Part shown: positions 48,322 through 62,000 of the stretch, piece by piece
Position numbering within the stretch: the first letter of the stretch is position 1
Layout of the letters: every line of letters begins with the position of its first letter
Source: Dimorphilus gyrociliatus
Taxonomy: Eukaryota > Annelida > Polychaeta > Dinophilidae
DNA length: 64,000 nucleotides
Direction of reading: 5' to 3'
NCBI GenBank assembly: GCA_904063045.1
Contig: CAJFCJ010000013.1
Location: forward strand, 1,594,156-1,658,155
Made by a program: the position numbers and the translations under genes
Notes under the pieces: model-generated
The model's input: the letters and a program-made list of their open reading frames with translations, nothing else
The model's database searches: none
What the model was told of the DNA's origin: nothing

Positions 48322-50104
48322 GTAAATTATTGTTTAAAATAAATAATCTTTCTCTTTATTATCATCAAAAAGATACTATTTTACTATTAAATAAAAGTCG
48401 TTTTAAAATTGTTCATTTCTCAAAAAGAGATAAATTCAGAGGGAGAGAGAGAGAGAGAAAAGGGGAGGAAGAGATTTAAGACTCGAATTTTCGGGAAAGC
48501 ACATTCTCTTAATCTTCTTTTATAATATTTTTGTTTGTTTTTTGTTTCAAAAACCGAGAATAGGAGAAGGTCTGCTTTTAACTTGACAGGCTTTTATCCC
48601 TTGTCCACATTATTATCTTTGATGAAATAGTCGCCAAAAATAAACATATTTTTATAATATCTGATCAAAATAAAGATATGAAAAATCCTTCTTTAAACTT
48701 TTCTCTCTCTCTCTCTTTCTCTCTACTGGTTATTTATTCTCCATTACTACCTTATTTTTCTTTGTCTTCCAAACAAGTAACTAAGTTCAAAAGTATAAAA
48801 AAAGCAATATCGAAACCCACATACAATAAGCAGTATACCGTATACATATAGATTGTATATATGTAAATATTCTAAATGAAGAGAGCATGTGTGATCATGA
48901 AATGACCAACCATTTGGGCATTTTCTTTCATATACAAATAATGATATGGAATACTTATCTATTTAAATTAATTCTATTATATATTTAAAAGTGATATAAG
49001 TAGTTTTTCATTTATGATAGATGTTTCTAATCAATTATTAGTTTCTATACAAAGTTGTAAATGTTTTTTTTAAATATGTCAACGTTTCTAAAAATACGGG
49101 AAAGGGGGAGAATCTATTGAATTATGTTTTGTTCCAGTTTTGGGAAGCCTTTAATATTTTATTATCGTTTAACATCATTTTTTTCTAACTTAAGTTTTAG
49201 AGATGCGTTAGAGGGAAAAGTCATTAAGTTTGGTCTCGGCTTATTATGGGATGCTCATATGTGGGGATCGAACCTGTGGGAGTTGGAGCGGTCAAACTTA
49301 ATGTATATGGAAATGTGTGAATGACCTAATAAAATTACTTTACTAGTGACAATTGCCCTAAAAGTATAATAATGTCTATTTAAACTATAAGCTTTTACTG
49401 TAAGTTCAATTTTGGTAACAATCAAATAAAACAGATAGAATGAAAAAGAGTAGGAAGGGGAGAAAGGGAATAAAGTGATAAGTTAAAAAGGAAAAAAAAC
49501 TAGATAGAACGAGATAGAACGTAAAGAATAGAATTAAAGGTAGAAAAATAATTATTTAAGATGAATTTAATATAATTAATAAGATAATCTATTGAACTTT
49601 TTACAATTGCGTCAAAACTTATAAAGTGTGTTTTTATACTAAAGAAACAAATAGAAGCAAATAGAAAATAAACTACTTTTTTCTACTTAAGGAATTAAAT
49701 TAAAATACCCATATTATTTTACACAGAGTTGCACTTTAGTCGGATACGAAAACAGCAAAAGGCACCTGTTCTTTGCGGAGGTGGCGGCGCTGCGAGAAAG
49801 AAATATGAATGTAATGATGGTTTAATGGGCGTTTGGTTAAGGCTCATTAAAAATAATGATTATTAGTTAAAGTAATAAACACAAAAACTATTGAAAAATA
49901 TCTTCGTTGTCTTAAAAATAATTTTAATTCAATTTCATTTTAAAAAAGTTAAATGTTTCCAAATTCAGCATATAACAAACAAAAAAGAGGTGAATACAGA
50001 ATTATTACACGCCTATTTTGCATAGTTTAATCGGTGGGTGTTTTCTGGTTTCGGCGTTAGTTTACAAACTAGTTTGCATTCGATCATTCCGCTTTAATTC
50101 GGTA
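48322..50104. other. Interval after secreted-peptide exon, leader of first M13 gene
   Basis: Contains a (GA)n tract (about 48437-48462), a CT tract near 48703-48722, an unassigned open stretch at 49124-49324, and a short GC-rich patch (about 49775-49800, with GCGGAGGTGGCGGCGCTGCG) that may be a promoter of the M13 gene. Confidence 0.5.
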
Positions 50105-53100
50105 ATGGCGGAAGTTGTTGTTGGTGAAGTGAACGATAACAAAATTGAGAAAAATGAAGAAAAGATTAGCGATGAGGAGCGTGCCGAATGTCAGAAAGTA
50201 GTTAGCGAAGAGTTAGGTAGGGACGACTTTGTTAAACACATCACCTCCGTTGGTGATACGGTTAGAAAGAGTTGGAAAAAACAGGTTGAGAGGACCAACT
50301 ACGTTATCTTCCTCATTCTCTTCCTTTTCCTCCTCTTTATCATACTTGCAATAACTTTAGGAATTTTGAACCGGAAGCTACTCGACGCTCAACTACCACC
50401 TTCGAAAATAATCTTAACAAAACGACCCGACCAAAAGTATAGATAAAAAAATAATATAACCCTTCTCAGCGTCTAATAATTAAACAAACTAAACAAACAA
50501 TAACAAAATGGGTTAATAATTTTTTTATCTACGGGTATACTATCGGCTGGAATTCGTCGGAAATTTATAAGACTAATTTGACAACATTCGGAAGAGTAGT
50601 AGAGGGCAGTAGCGGCCGAATTTGTACGTCTACTTCCTGCCTATATGCATCGGCACATATTAAATCATCTCTGGACGAGAATTACACCCCCTGTACGAAT
50701 TTTTATAAATGGGCTTGCGGAGGTTGGCTAAATAATAATCGAGCAAGAAGACGGACAGTAACAGTTAGAGATGAATTAGACAACAGGTTTCGAGACTCTT
50801 CGTTTAAGAGCTAAAAATCATACGGCAATTAAAAATATTTTTATAACGATTGTATTCCTAGGCTCCATATTTTTAAAACGAACATTTTAAAAACAAATCT
50901 CGTAAACGTTTTGTCTCGATTAACATCAAAAGATTACAATTCATTTTAAAACAAGCACTCTCCTATCCTCCTTTAAAAATGGACGACACAATTCCGCATT
51001 CGGAGAAGCTTATTAGAAACTTTTTCCAGGCTTGCGTCAGCTATGAAATTAATCCAAACGGTTCAAAAATTTTAATAGATCACGTTCGAAAAGTAATGAG
51101 CTCTACCTATATGTTCGATGACGATTTTGATATATCTAAGTGGGATGTTTCGAAAACAATGGGTAATATGGCTAAGGAATTCTTTTTGGAGGCATTATTC
51201 CATTTTCACATTGAAAATCATCCAAATAAAACTAAAACTAATATATTTAACCTTCATCCAGTTGGGTTTAGTTGGATTTCTTATTCTACGAACGAAGAGG
51301 TAAATTAGCAAAGCTAAATTCCGTTTGAAAAACTTAATTAAATATAAATGTTTGCTTCACCTTATCAATTATTCAAACAGTTCAAAAAGGTTTATTGGGA
51401 TCTATTTAATAAATCTTGCGTGTATATGCGACAAGATGAACAGCTGGATAAAGAAAAACCAAATTACGGTAGATGTCAGAAATATGCTGATGATGTTTTG
51501 AAAGTTGAAAGCTCTCTTTATGAAGTTTGTATCCAATCTCTTATCCTTGATGTAATTCTTTTAACATTTAATTTTTTTTCTATCCAGTTTTTTATTAATA
51601 AATCGGGATCTCCGAATCAGAAGATAATGACTCTCGATCAACTATCGTCAAAATATAGTGAGGTAGAATCAGTCTATTCCTTTACTCTTTAGATGTAATT
51701 TAAACTGTGATTGCTCTTTATTAATTATTTAGTTCGATTGGAGATATTTGCTGGAGAATGAGTTTGATGGAGCAAAAATAGATGGCAGTACTGAAATTCT
51801 AGTTGCTGACGTTGCCTACTTGGACATGGTGCATAAATATACTAAAGATATGAAAGATGATCAGGATACAAACAGGTTAGCGATAACTGATGAAAAAATC
51901 AGGATATTTTTCTATCTTATAAACTATCTTTCTTTCCATCTCATTTCAGAATGCTAAATAACTACATTCTCTCATGTGCCACCTATTGGTTAATGTTTCA
52001 TACAAGTCCAAAATATGATCAACTATATTGGGATGTTATTGAAAAAGTATGGGGAGAGCAACCAGAACAAACCCAAACTGAATATTGTATAGATTTAATG
52101 AATCATTTCTTACCGGAAATGTCCGCCTATTTCCTACAAGGTCTATTATCGTACAAAAGTGAAGATTTAAGACAAGTAGCTAAAACGTTAACACGCTTCC
52201 GCGATACATTTACAAGTCATATAATGCAGTCCAGTTGGGCGGATGAAAAAACAAAAGATAACATAAAAAAGAGGGTACATACTATATTCTAATTATAAAC
52301 TCCCCATAATCTGAAAGCAAAAATAATTCTTTATCCCAAACTGCATAGTTTCATGATATAGAAATTCACGTAGGAGTACCAGAGAAAGTAATCAAGTCAG
52401 ATGCAATTAAAAGGGCATACGCTAAAGTAAGTAAACGAGATTTTTTCCTTCTACCCTCTAATAAAATCTATTATCAATTTTCGACGAAACAGTTAGACAT
52501 TCGACAAGATCAAGATCTAATTACAATCTTAATAAGAATATCAGAGTTGACATCATCGTTAAGAGGAGAAATTTATAACTTGGGAATTACGAACTTCAAT
52601 TCAAAATTACTATATAAACGTAATATTGTTTTGAAAGGATCCGATCTATATGTACCATTACCCGTTTTACAAGTATATCATTGAATTTACATATATTTAA
52701 AGGAAGTTCTCTTATATCTACCTTCTTAACAGAGGCCTTTTTATGGAAAATCTAGGCCTGGCGTTATTAATATTGGATATTTAAATGCTTTAGTTGGTCA
52801 AAAGTTGGCAAGTTTATTAAGATTCAAAGGTATATTTAAATACTTGACTATTTTATAAATACAGCTAATATTTTAAATAAAATCATACAGATCTCTTTTT
52901 CGATCGAAGATCTACTCCAAAGAATTTGTTTACAAAACAAAGTATGACAAATTTTAAGAAAAAAGCTAGTTGTATTGGCGAAAGATACATAAACGAAGAT
53001 TTAAAATTTCCATTTCATGATGGGCCTAATCTTCAATTGGTAAGTGTAAAAAAAAGATAAAATAAACAAAAGAACTTAACAATTGCCTGCTTTTCATCGA

Positions 53101-53628
53101 ATATACAGTACAACTTTGGAGAATTATCATCAAATTTCCTAAGCAAATTCCTAAATAATGAAATATCTAGAAAAATTCTAACTTCGTTAATGATTTTTGA
53201 CAGTTCATTTAAAGTAAATATAGTATAATTTTATGCTAGTTTAATTTTAACTACATAGACTATATCACTATTCCTCTTAAATAGGCTTTTGCCAACTTTC
53301 AAAAGAATAGAGCGAAAGAAGATACATTACCTGGAATTTATTTGAATTTTGATCAACTATTGTATACGTTAAGCGTTCAAAGCAACTGTCGTAAGATAAC
53401 TTACGAAAAGCATTTAAAGTTGTTATTTCGTTGGGGATTGTTATTGCCCGATGAATTATCGTAAGCTGCAATTTAAATTTCTTTTTAAACTATTTGGCTA
53501 AATTTATGTTACCTTTAAAATATAGAGTTAATATAGCTTTATCAACTAGTCGACACTTTGCTAAAGTTTTCCAGTGCCCAGCAGGAAGTAAAATGAATCC
53601 ACCTTGGTACAATCGTTGCGAGTTGTGA
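50105..53628 (+). CDS. Neprilysin-like M13 family protein, catalytically inactive (copy A)
   Basis: Fourteen exons (50105-50436, 50595-50786, 50933-51299, 51381-51524, 51588-51662, 51733-51875, 51950-52274, 52349-52426, 52493-52672, 52733-52829, 52891-53039, 53109-53213, 53285-53460, 53526-53628) give 821 aa with intact phase. It is a type II membrane protein: cytosolic head, TM (NYVIFLILFLFLLFIILAIT), then the M13 N-domain CTSTSCLYASAHI, PCTNFYKWACGGWL. The fold continues to the C-terminal FQCPAGSKMNPPWYNRCEL. In the catalytic lobe the zinc site HExxH is replaced by GQKLA (IGYLNALVGQKLASL), GENIAD reads GELSSN and NAYY is gone. It cannot be a conventional zinc peptidase. By analogy with inactive neprilysin-like proteins of insects it may bind peptides or act as an adhesion/scaffold protein. 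The exon 1-2 splice is the least certain. Confidence 0.88.
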
Positions 53629-54297
53629 GAGAGAGATAGAGAGAGAGAAAGAGAGAGATTTCTTCTTACATCGACACATTTTTAAAGAATATCTACACTT
53701 TTGAATTACTATTTATAATCAATAAACAATACAAGAAAAAAAGAAATAAATACAATATATAATACATTTTATAAACATTAGGCTTTCTAATGAAGTATGA
53801 TTGAGTAGTAAGAGAATCTTAATATTAAATATGAGTAAAAGATGATAAAAAAGTAAAAGTATTTTGCAAGATAATTTATTAATTTATGCAAATATAACAA
53901 TAATTAATTATAAATGAATGCATCGGTGTAAAATTGTCTGTATGCCAAGTTTTTCATTATTTTAATTAGTCTAACAGGAAAAATATTTGATTAATATTCT
54001 ACATACACAGTATAAGTGAATGGTAAAAGCCTACTTGATATTATTCATCTTTCAAATGTTGTTTATTATTCTTAAAAAGGTAACAATTTGATCATATTCG
54101 GTTTAGATTTCTAATTAAAAACTAAACGTAGTATTTAATTTGAAGGTTAATAAAGAAAAAGTGGGCGTTAATCAATTGGATACCATCTAAAATTTATGTA
54201 AATTATCTAAATATAAAACGACAAAATAACCATTTAACAGTCCGCCTCCACTGATAAACTACACCTGATTCGGTTAGTTAGGAATAAAAGAGAGAAT
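53629..54297. other. Short interval between tandem M13 genes
   Basis: Starts with a (GA)n tract (53626-53659) abutting the stop codon of copy A, then AT-rich 3' UTR and the promoter of copy B. No gene seen. Confidence 0.6.
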
Positions 54298-57200
54298 ATG
54301 GAAGAGACAGATCAAAACTCGGACCAGAATAAGCTTGAACACTTTTCAAAGATGAAAGACGATTTAGAACGCATTTTAGATGATCGTCCCACCTTTACTT
54401 TGCGAAAAGTTCTTTACATAGTTGGAATTGCTGTACTTATCATTATAATCCTTTGTATAGGTTTAGTCGTTGGATTGTCTAAGCATCCAAACTATCATGA
54501 CCGTCCAACTGTTGCGGAGGAAGTTGTAAAATCAACAACATTAAAGACAACTAAGAGTTCAACAGCTCAACCAACAACATCGGCAAGTCAGAAAGAGAAA
54601 TATTACATTTGTAAAAGTGCTAGTTGCTATAGAGCGGCTGCTAGGGTTAAATCAATGATGTCTGATGAAGTAACACCATGTTCAAACTTTTATAAATGGG
54701 CATGTGGAGGATGGTTAAATAGAGTTACTTTAGCCAATAATGAATATAAAAAGCAGAGAGTCGATATATTATATAAGCAACATTTATCCGATCTAGCTAA
54801 AACTCTAACAAGTCCCGTTCGTGGTAAATATCTATTATAAGCTATTTTCACCCTTATAAATAATAATAATAATAATAATAGATAAGAGTAATTGGTACGA
54901 AAAGCACGTTAAGAACATCTATCAAAGTTGCATGGATATCTATAGCAGAGAAAAGGAAGGAGCAGCTCAGTTAAAGCCCTATATTAAAAAAATACTAAAT
55001 AGTACCTACCTTCTTGACTCGAATTTTAACGATAAAAAAAAGGATATGGACCTTAGTCACGCTATCTATATGGCTCACAAGGAACTTAGTGTTGACGTAT
55101 TCCTTAATATCGAGTTAAGTTATGATTATTGGAAAAAAAAGAATGTCGTTAATGTTAGTAAATAGTTATTCAAAACAAAAGAAAAAATAGAAATAAGTAT
55201 ACCTTAATTAAACGTTCACTTTCATTTATCTTCCCAATAAAGATTCGAAAACCTGAGACACCCGGCTACATGGCGTACTATAATGATAGAGACAAATTGA
55301 GAAAACACATGATGGATATAGCGAAAACTTACCTTGAAGATATTGGTGTTAAAGTAGATAGCGCAATGGATAGTAAAATAAAAACGTTTGCTTACGATGC
55401 AACCTATATTGAATGGTATATAGAATGGGTTAGTCTTAACATTTGTTTGCCGAGGAAAATAATGCATAAGTTCATTTTTGCAGGAGGGAGATAATTACAA
55501 CTATTATTGGTATGGTTCTCCTTCTATGGAAAAAATCAAGGATAGATCTGATTTAAAGCTTAAAAGCAAGCAGGTAAAATCTTTAAGAACTTCCGAATAA
55601 AACAAAACATACTAAAAGGCCCCTGAAATGTATGACAATCTTATGAAAACTGGTTAATAATTTCTACTAGAGAGGGAGCCATTGTACAACAAAAATAACA
55701 GTAAACTTGTGTAAGAATAATTAATATATTACAATGAAATACAACCAATTAGTTGAAAAAGAGAGAAAGGTTTTATCATAAAGTATTGTATTATACATAT
55801 TTCATAAAGAAGAAGAAGAACAAGAACAAGAACAATATATATCTAAGGACTTTATATAAATTAATTCTTAAAAAGTCCATTAATAACGTAACAAGAAAAT
55901 TATAGGTACGTGTACTAATACAATATTTGCTGTTTCTTATAATAACAATATAAAAAAATAATGATATTTCTTTATTAGGCAAAAGGAAAAAAATATATGG
56001 TTTATATATTCAATAAATTCTTATTAATTACGAATATTATTTATAGCTTGACATTATAAGGATATTGAAAGAGTACTATCCAAGAGCCGAACCAATCACC
56101 GATTACGAAGTGAGGGCAGATATGGTTTATTTAAGAGGTCTTGACGATCAACTTCAGCATTTTGATAGATATATTCATTTTTGGGGAAGGTAATTACAAA
56201 ATTCATTTAATAATGATATAAATAAGAATAGTACATTTGATAAACTCAGTCTCACTCTCTTTCTCTCTTTCTCTTTCTCTTCACCTCAAAGAACAATGTT
56301 TCTTTTGTATTCTCTTTCTTAATCATAAATAACACAAAACGTAGGTGTAAAAAAAAAACAAGGAGAGAAAACAGACTTCCTTCACTCATCATTTTCTTCT
56401 TTGTACAATTCTATTAATAACCGATTCTTTTGTCTACAAACAATAAATACAATTAAATAACTAAATGTAACTAATATAAAGATGCCAGAAATAGAGATAA
56501 AAAAAGAAACAGAATGAAAAGGGAGAATTAATTATTCTTTTAAAACTAATTCTTTGTTTGTTCTTTTTCTCTTTTTAGAGATATGAATAATTTCATTTTT
56601 TGGAGAATTCTTTTCAAAATGAGCCCATTTTTGAGTTCCAAATATCAGGTAAAACATTCAGATTATGTCAAGAATTCTTACGATGGAGGCTATTACTACA
56701 ATCCTCAAAGTCACACAATGGAGTGTTTAAGCTATTTGAAATTGTTTGTACCGGAGGCTTTAGTCCAATGGGATATTGATGCTGGAGAACACAGTTCGCA
56801 GACATTTAGTCAAATTGATAAAATATTACAAAATTCTTTTGATGGTTTAAGAACGTACTTTACTCGATCCAATAGCTATATGGCAGATCAAGTAACAGAG
56901 GATAATATGAGAGTAAGTGCATGAGAGAGAGAGAGAAAGTATAAATGATTAAGATTTTTAATTATATAATAACATCATTGACAGAAAAAGAAAATTGGTA
57001 TTACTTTAGGAAAGAGTGACGATCTTTGGGAATCATTTAAGATAAAAAGCATGTATCGGCAAAATGTAATTATACATGAAATATAATAATATTAGAACAA
57101 GGTCAATGAGATTAATTATTGTTCCTTTTTTTTTAAAAGCTAAATACCGATCCTAAAAATTTTATTGGAAACATTGTTAATTGCTCAGAATTGAGAGCTC

Positions 57201-58258
57201 ACGCCGAGAGTGACGCTTTAAGGAGTGGCAACGACAAACCAGTTTACATGAGACATTTCTTTCACTCTTACGATATACCGTACACTCTAGCTAATCAAAT
57301 TTTTATACCGATGAGTTTTTTAAAGGTACCAAGAACGCAATAAAACGTTTCCACTCTAGACAATAATTATATTATGTTTAGCAACCAGATCAATACATTA
57401 GAAACGGTCCGCCGGCTTTGAATTTGGGTTCATTGGGTTATTTTACTTTGTGGGAGGCCCTGGATATTGCCGGCTTTTTAAATGGTAGATTAATTACTGG
57501 CCTTTAGTGAATAAAAAAATAAAGACTGTAATATTCCATATTTAGATATTAGATATTCGTACAACAATGAACGAAGACTTTTATCATTGGAATCCTTTGA
57601 TAGATTTAAAAACTTAACTAGATGTATAAAGCAAAGAAACCTCGAGGGGAAAATATTCTACACTATAAACGTGGACGGAATAGAGAAAAGAGTAACATAA
57701 TATTACATAAATCTATTTAAATATATCTTATATATATAGTAAAAGATATTCCGTTACAGATAGAATTCGGCTACGGATACAGTAATGATGTTTGGATGCA
57801 CGAAGCCGCTGAACCAGTTGCTGAGAATGTAATAGTCTTTAGATCATTAATTAATGGTTTAAGGAGTTATAGAAAGCAAAATAGTCACTCTTTGGACGTG
57901 AAATTACCTGGTATGAATTTTACTGGCAATCAATTTGTATTTTTATCAAGCGTTCAGGTAATACTTATTAACAAATCTATTAAAAACTAATAAGAGAAAC
58001 ACTTTTTTAAGTCATTGTGCGAGAAAGTTCATCCGAGAAATATAGACTATCAGATGAAATATTCATTTTTCCTACCAATTGATTCTGAGTATGTATTAAA
58101 GTTATATTTAAATTATACAAAAACAAAGCATATTCTCCTTTCCTTTTCCTCGTAGGATAAATGTTGCATTACAACAAATTCCAGAATTTGGCGAGGCCTT
58201 TCAATGTAAAATTGGTGATAAAATGAGACCAAATGCTAATTGCGCTAGTTTGACTTGA
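54298..58258 (+). CDS. Neprilysin-like M13 family protein, catalytically inactive (copy B)
   Basis: Thirteen exons (54298-54823, 54882-55153, 55243-55428, 55484-55573, 56047-56189, 56579-56912, 56985-57065, 57140-57325, 57382-57484, 57546-57691, 57760-57957, 58012-58088, 58156-58258) give 814 aa. Layout matches copy A: cytosolic head, TM (VLYIVGIAVLIIIILCIGLV), Thr-rich stalk, then CKSASCYRAAARVKSM and PCSNFYKWACGGWL. The zinc motif region LGSLGYFTLWEALDIAGF has WEALD where active enzymes have HExxH: both histidines are lost though Glu stays. The GENIAD region reads AENVIV, keeping Glu but losing Asp. The C-terminus FQCKIGDKMRPNANC follows the family. The two copies lost the site by different substitutions. 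Confidence 0.88.
54858..54881 (+). repeat. (TAA)n microsatellite forming the 3' splice site of copy B intron 1
   Basis: About seven to eight TAA units run directly into the AG acceptor before exon 54882, replacing the usual pyrimidine tract. Confidence 0.7.
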
Positions 58259-58710
58259 ATAATTTAATTTTAATTAAATCTTTCATCTTTACAAGCAACA
58301 AGCCAAATATAAAAAAATCTACAATAAAAAGGAATAATCTAATCAATCTTTCTTTATATGATTTGTTTTTTTTTTTATTTATTTTAATTATGTCAGTCTT
58401 TTATTTATTTTTATTTTTTTTTTGTTTTAAAAATCTCACTTAGTTAATCTAATTAATTTATTTTATTCATATGAATACAATTTACATAGTTGAATAAAAA
58501 TTAATAGTAAATTATTTATAAATTGCTATAAATACAATTATCAATAACTACTTGTTAATGATAATGGTACACTAAATATAACCTAAACATTATACTGATA
58601 AATATTTGGTTAGTAATTTAACTGACATGTGATATGAGTACAGACAGAGTCGAGCAAATAAATGAATATTAAAGAAAATTAAACATTATTAAAGACGATA
58701 TCAAAGATAA

Positions 58711-58745
<35 letters not shown>

Positions 58746-59030
58746 GTGCCATATATTTCATATCTGTGAATAAAGTTTAAAGGTAGTATTTTTATAAATG
58801 GTGATAAAAAAACTATAAATATCAATATAACGACAACATTCCTTCCAAACGGGAAATTAGCCAACGAAGACGACCTTATAAGTAGTTAATACTAGACTAT
58901 AAAGTTATCAAACTATTACACATATAGAGGACGCTGTTGTAATACAGCTTGCACCAATTTTTTTCACTCAACTGCAATATGTGATAGAATGCCGTGGATA
59001 TATTTTTTCCTCTGACATGATAATTTTAAC
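58259..59030. other. Interval between M13 copy B and glutamate receptor gene
   Basis: 3' UTR of copy B with poly-T runs, a (GA)n tract at 58713-58744, and the presumed promoter of the receptor gene. No gene supported. Confidence 0.6.
58713..58744 (+). repeat. (GA)n microsatellite
   Basis: Uninterrupted GA repeat of about 16 units. Confidence 0.9.
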
Positions 59031-62000
59031 ATGAACCTTTTATTGGTCGCTTCCCTGTTTTTTTTTTATATAAGTCCTCTACTTGGATTACGTAAGAGTT
59101 TTTAACTCTTTTTGTTTTAAATATCTCTCTCTCTCTCTCTCTCTTCCTTTATTATTTCAATCCGCCCTGAAATTTTTTTTTTAGCTTGCGTTGTTTTTGA
59201 TGAAAAAGATAAGACGTTAGAAAGAATTGTCAAAAAATTATTCCCAGTCAAAGAAGTAAAGATATATGACATTAGCTCAATTAAAGGACAGCTTTATCCA
59301 ACTTTCTCAGGTGTTGTATATCTTATATATAAAAAGTTGCATACTTTTATTAATATATTATTAAAGATGCCAACTGCCCCATTCAAATTTTCATTGGGAG
59401 CGTAAAACACGTTGAAAAATACGGATACCAACTAAAAAGATGCTACTATTATTCACAAGAAAATGATGATATTCTTTATCCCTGTTTCCCATCCGAGGAG
59501 TATAGTTATCTACTAGAAAGTTTAATGGAAAGTGCAAAGTGGAATAGAGGAGTTATAGTCTCACTGCAAGGTAAAATTGATAATATATTATCCTTTATTT
59601 AAATAAATAAAAAATATATAAAGAGATATATTGATATAAAAAGAAAAAGTCAATTTCGTTTAATTTTTTTTCTTCCTTTTTCCTTTCCTTCTCTCTCTCT
59701 CTCTCTCTCACTCTCTCATTTTTCATTTTCTATAGGAGAACTAAGCCGGATTACTGATAAAGTCTTTGCAGCATTCGAAAGTAATAAAGTTCCTGCAATG
59801 GTACTTAATAAGGATCAATGGGAAAAAAATTTACAAACTCAATTTTTAAGCTATCACGATGAATTTCTGAATATTGTTGTCATTAGCGAAAATAGATCAT
59901 CGATTATCGATTTCTTTAAGCAGGTACGTTTCCTCATCTAAATAATATTGATTAGTTATAGTTAGCGGTGGGTGATGGAATTGCTCCAGCCCGTAGCAAC
60001 AGTAGCTAGTGTAATGACAAATGTAACATAGTGTTCTAAATATCACCGTGAATTATACTTTACATACATATCTCATATGCCTCAATTAATACATGTAAAG
60101 CGGGATTAGTTTGTTTTATCATTTATTCTAGCTTTCATTTCTTCTCTAAGTACTTTTCACTGACAAACATCTGACCTTATTATTTGTAACATGGAATAGA
60201 TTTCTAATTCGTCTCGAGTAAATATTTAACACTTTTAGCTCATAATATTAAAAGCTTTCTATATTTCAATAGTTATTACCTTTATTTATTAATTAGATTA
60301 AAATAGTTAGAGAGAAAATGTTTATAAGAATATGTAGAGGGATAATATCTTAATTAATTTTAACAAAAATGATAAAATGAGAAAAGAAAATCCTTTATAA
60401 TTTCAAATCGTGTTGTATTGACAATCATCTCGTATTATCGATAATTCAATAAGTAATACATACAATATGGTATATGGGTGAAAAAATATATCGTATTTAA
60501 CAGTAAAATAATTCTGTTATTGTAATACGAATTATAACATTTCTTTTATATTAATTTAATTGTAAATACCAGCTGTGAAAGTAATTTTTTAAGTGTTTTT
60601 CTTTCAATTTTAATTCCTTTCTTTTTCTTCGTCTCCCTCTCCTCCTCCTCCTCCTCCTCCTCCTCCTCCTTCTTCTTCTTCTTCTTCTTCTTTTCTCCTC
60701 CTCCTCATCCTAGCATCCTCTCCCCTTACTCTCTTCTTTTATTATTGATGTACGAAAAACGAACAGAGTGAAGGAGTGTGTTGAGAATATTTTGTAGAAT
60801 AATAAATTACATGATTAGACAGACGTTTGATAATCTCATCTAAAGGAATACTTATCACATGGTGAATTTTAGGTGTAGTTTTTAATTAATCACTTTGATA
60901 AATCAATGGTATTAATATCAAAATGAACATTAAATATACATAGTGTATAAATTGATATTATATGTACAAAAGGTGAAAAATATGAATATCTTATTCGTTT
61001 TCTTATTATGTTTCTTCATTTTCTACATCTTTGTCCTTTCTCTTCGAATGTTATTTCTCACTAGAACAAAGGAAAGAGACTAGTTGTAAAGTTTTGATTT
61101 ACAATAAAAGTACAGTTTTATTGATTGGAAACCGATTATAAATTAGCAGAATCAATTATGAATCAATTGTTATGATTATTGTTTTTCCCTATTATTTCTC
61201 TCTCTCTCTCTCTTTCTCTTTCACCCCTCTCACTCAGTTATCAAATCATCATGGCTATCCCTCCAAAAAAGAATTGAATAATTCATTTAAAAAAAATACA
61301 CTACAATCGTAGATAAAAATCTGGAAAATGATTTGTTGCAGATATAATCTAGAGCATTCGCATTATATAAATTTGAATGAAATGTTGATTAACTTATGAG
61401 ATAATAATTATCATAATTCTCCCCTATAACAGATTTATGAAATGAGAAAGAATTGGGAAGTTCTTGGACCTTTAGTTAATTTCTATATTTATCAACACTT
61501 CATACAGCTTAAAGAGATTAAAGAATTTTTATTGCATGGAGATAGTTTAGCTGTTGCAGCAGATCCATTAATTACAAAAAGTTTGAGGGTAACATATGCT
61601 GTCCAAAAGGTAGCTAACAAACTAATCCATTCATTCATTAATTAATGAGATAAACATGAAATAATTGAATTTCTGTTGCCATAGAAATTTAAACTGAAAT
61701 ATCTGATAATGGCTTGTACGGCTATGTGTTATGCGAAAGATAAATACGATTTAATAGCAGATGTTGATGATAACTTTGAAATAAATTCAAACAGTACTCC
61801 ATTATCGGCTCTTTTTTACGGTTTTTCTGGGAAAAAACTTAAAATAATAACCACGTTAGCCTATAAACCTTTTCTATATAGAAATAATCAGAAGGAGATT
61901 GTTGGAAGCCTAAAAAATACAATTGATATTATGGCGGAAAAGCTCAATTTTAAATATGATTTTCTAGTCAACTCATCCGCTAATTTTGGAGAAAGACTAT

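Noticed and set aside
48322-48479. Read-through of the secreted-peptide ORF
   Set aside because: The sequence becomes Lys/Asn-rich and then a GA microsatellite after a good gtaaat donor.
49230-49310. tRNA-like GGTTCGATCC on the minus strand
   Set aside because: Only the T-loop-like core matches; the T stem does not pair and no A box or cloverleaf is found.
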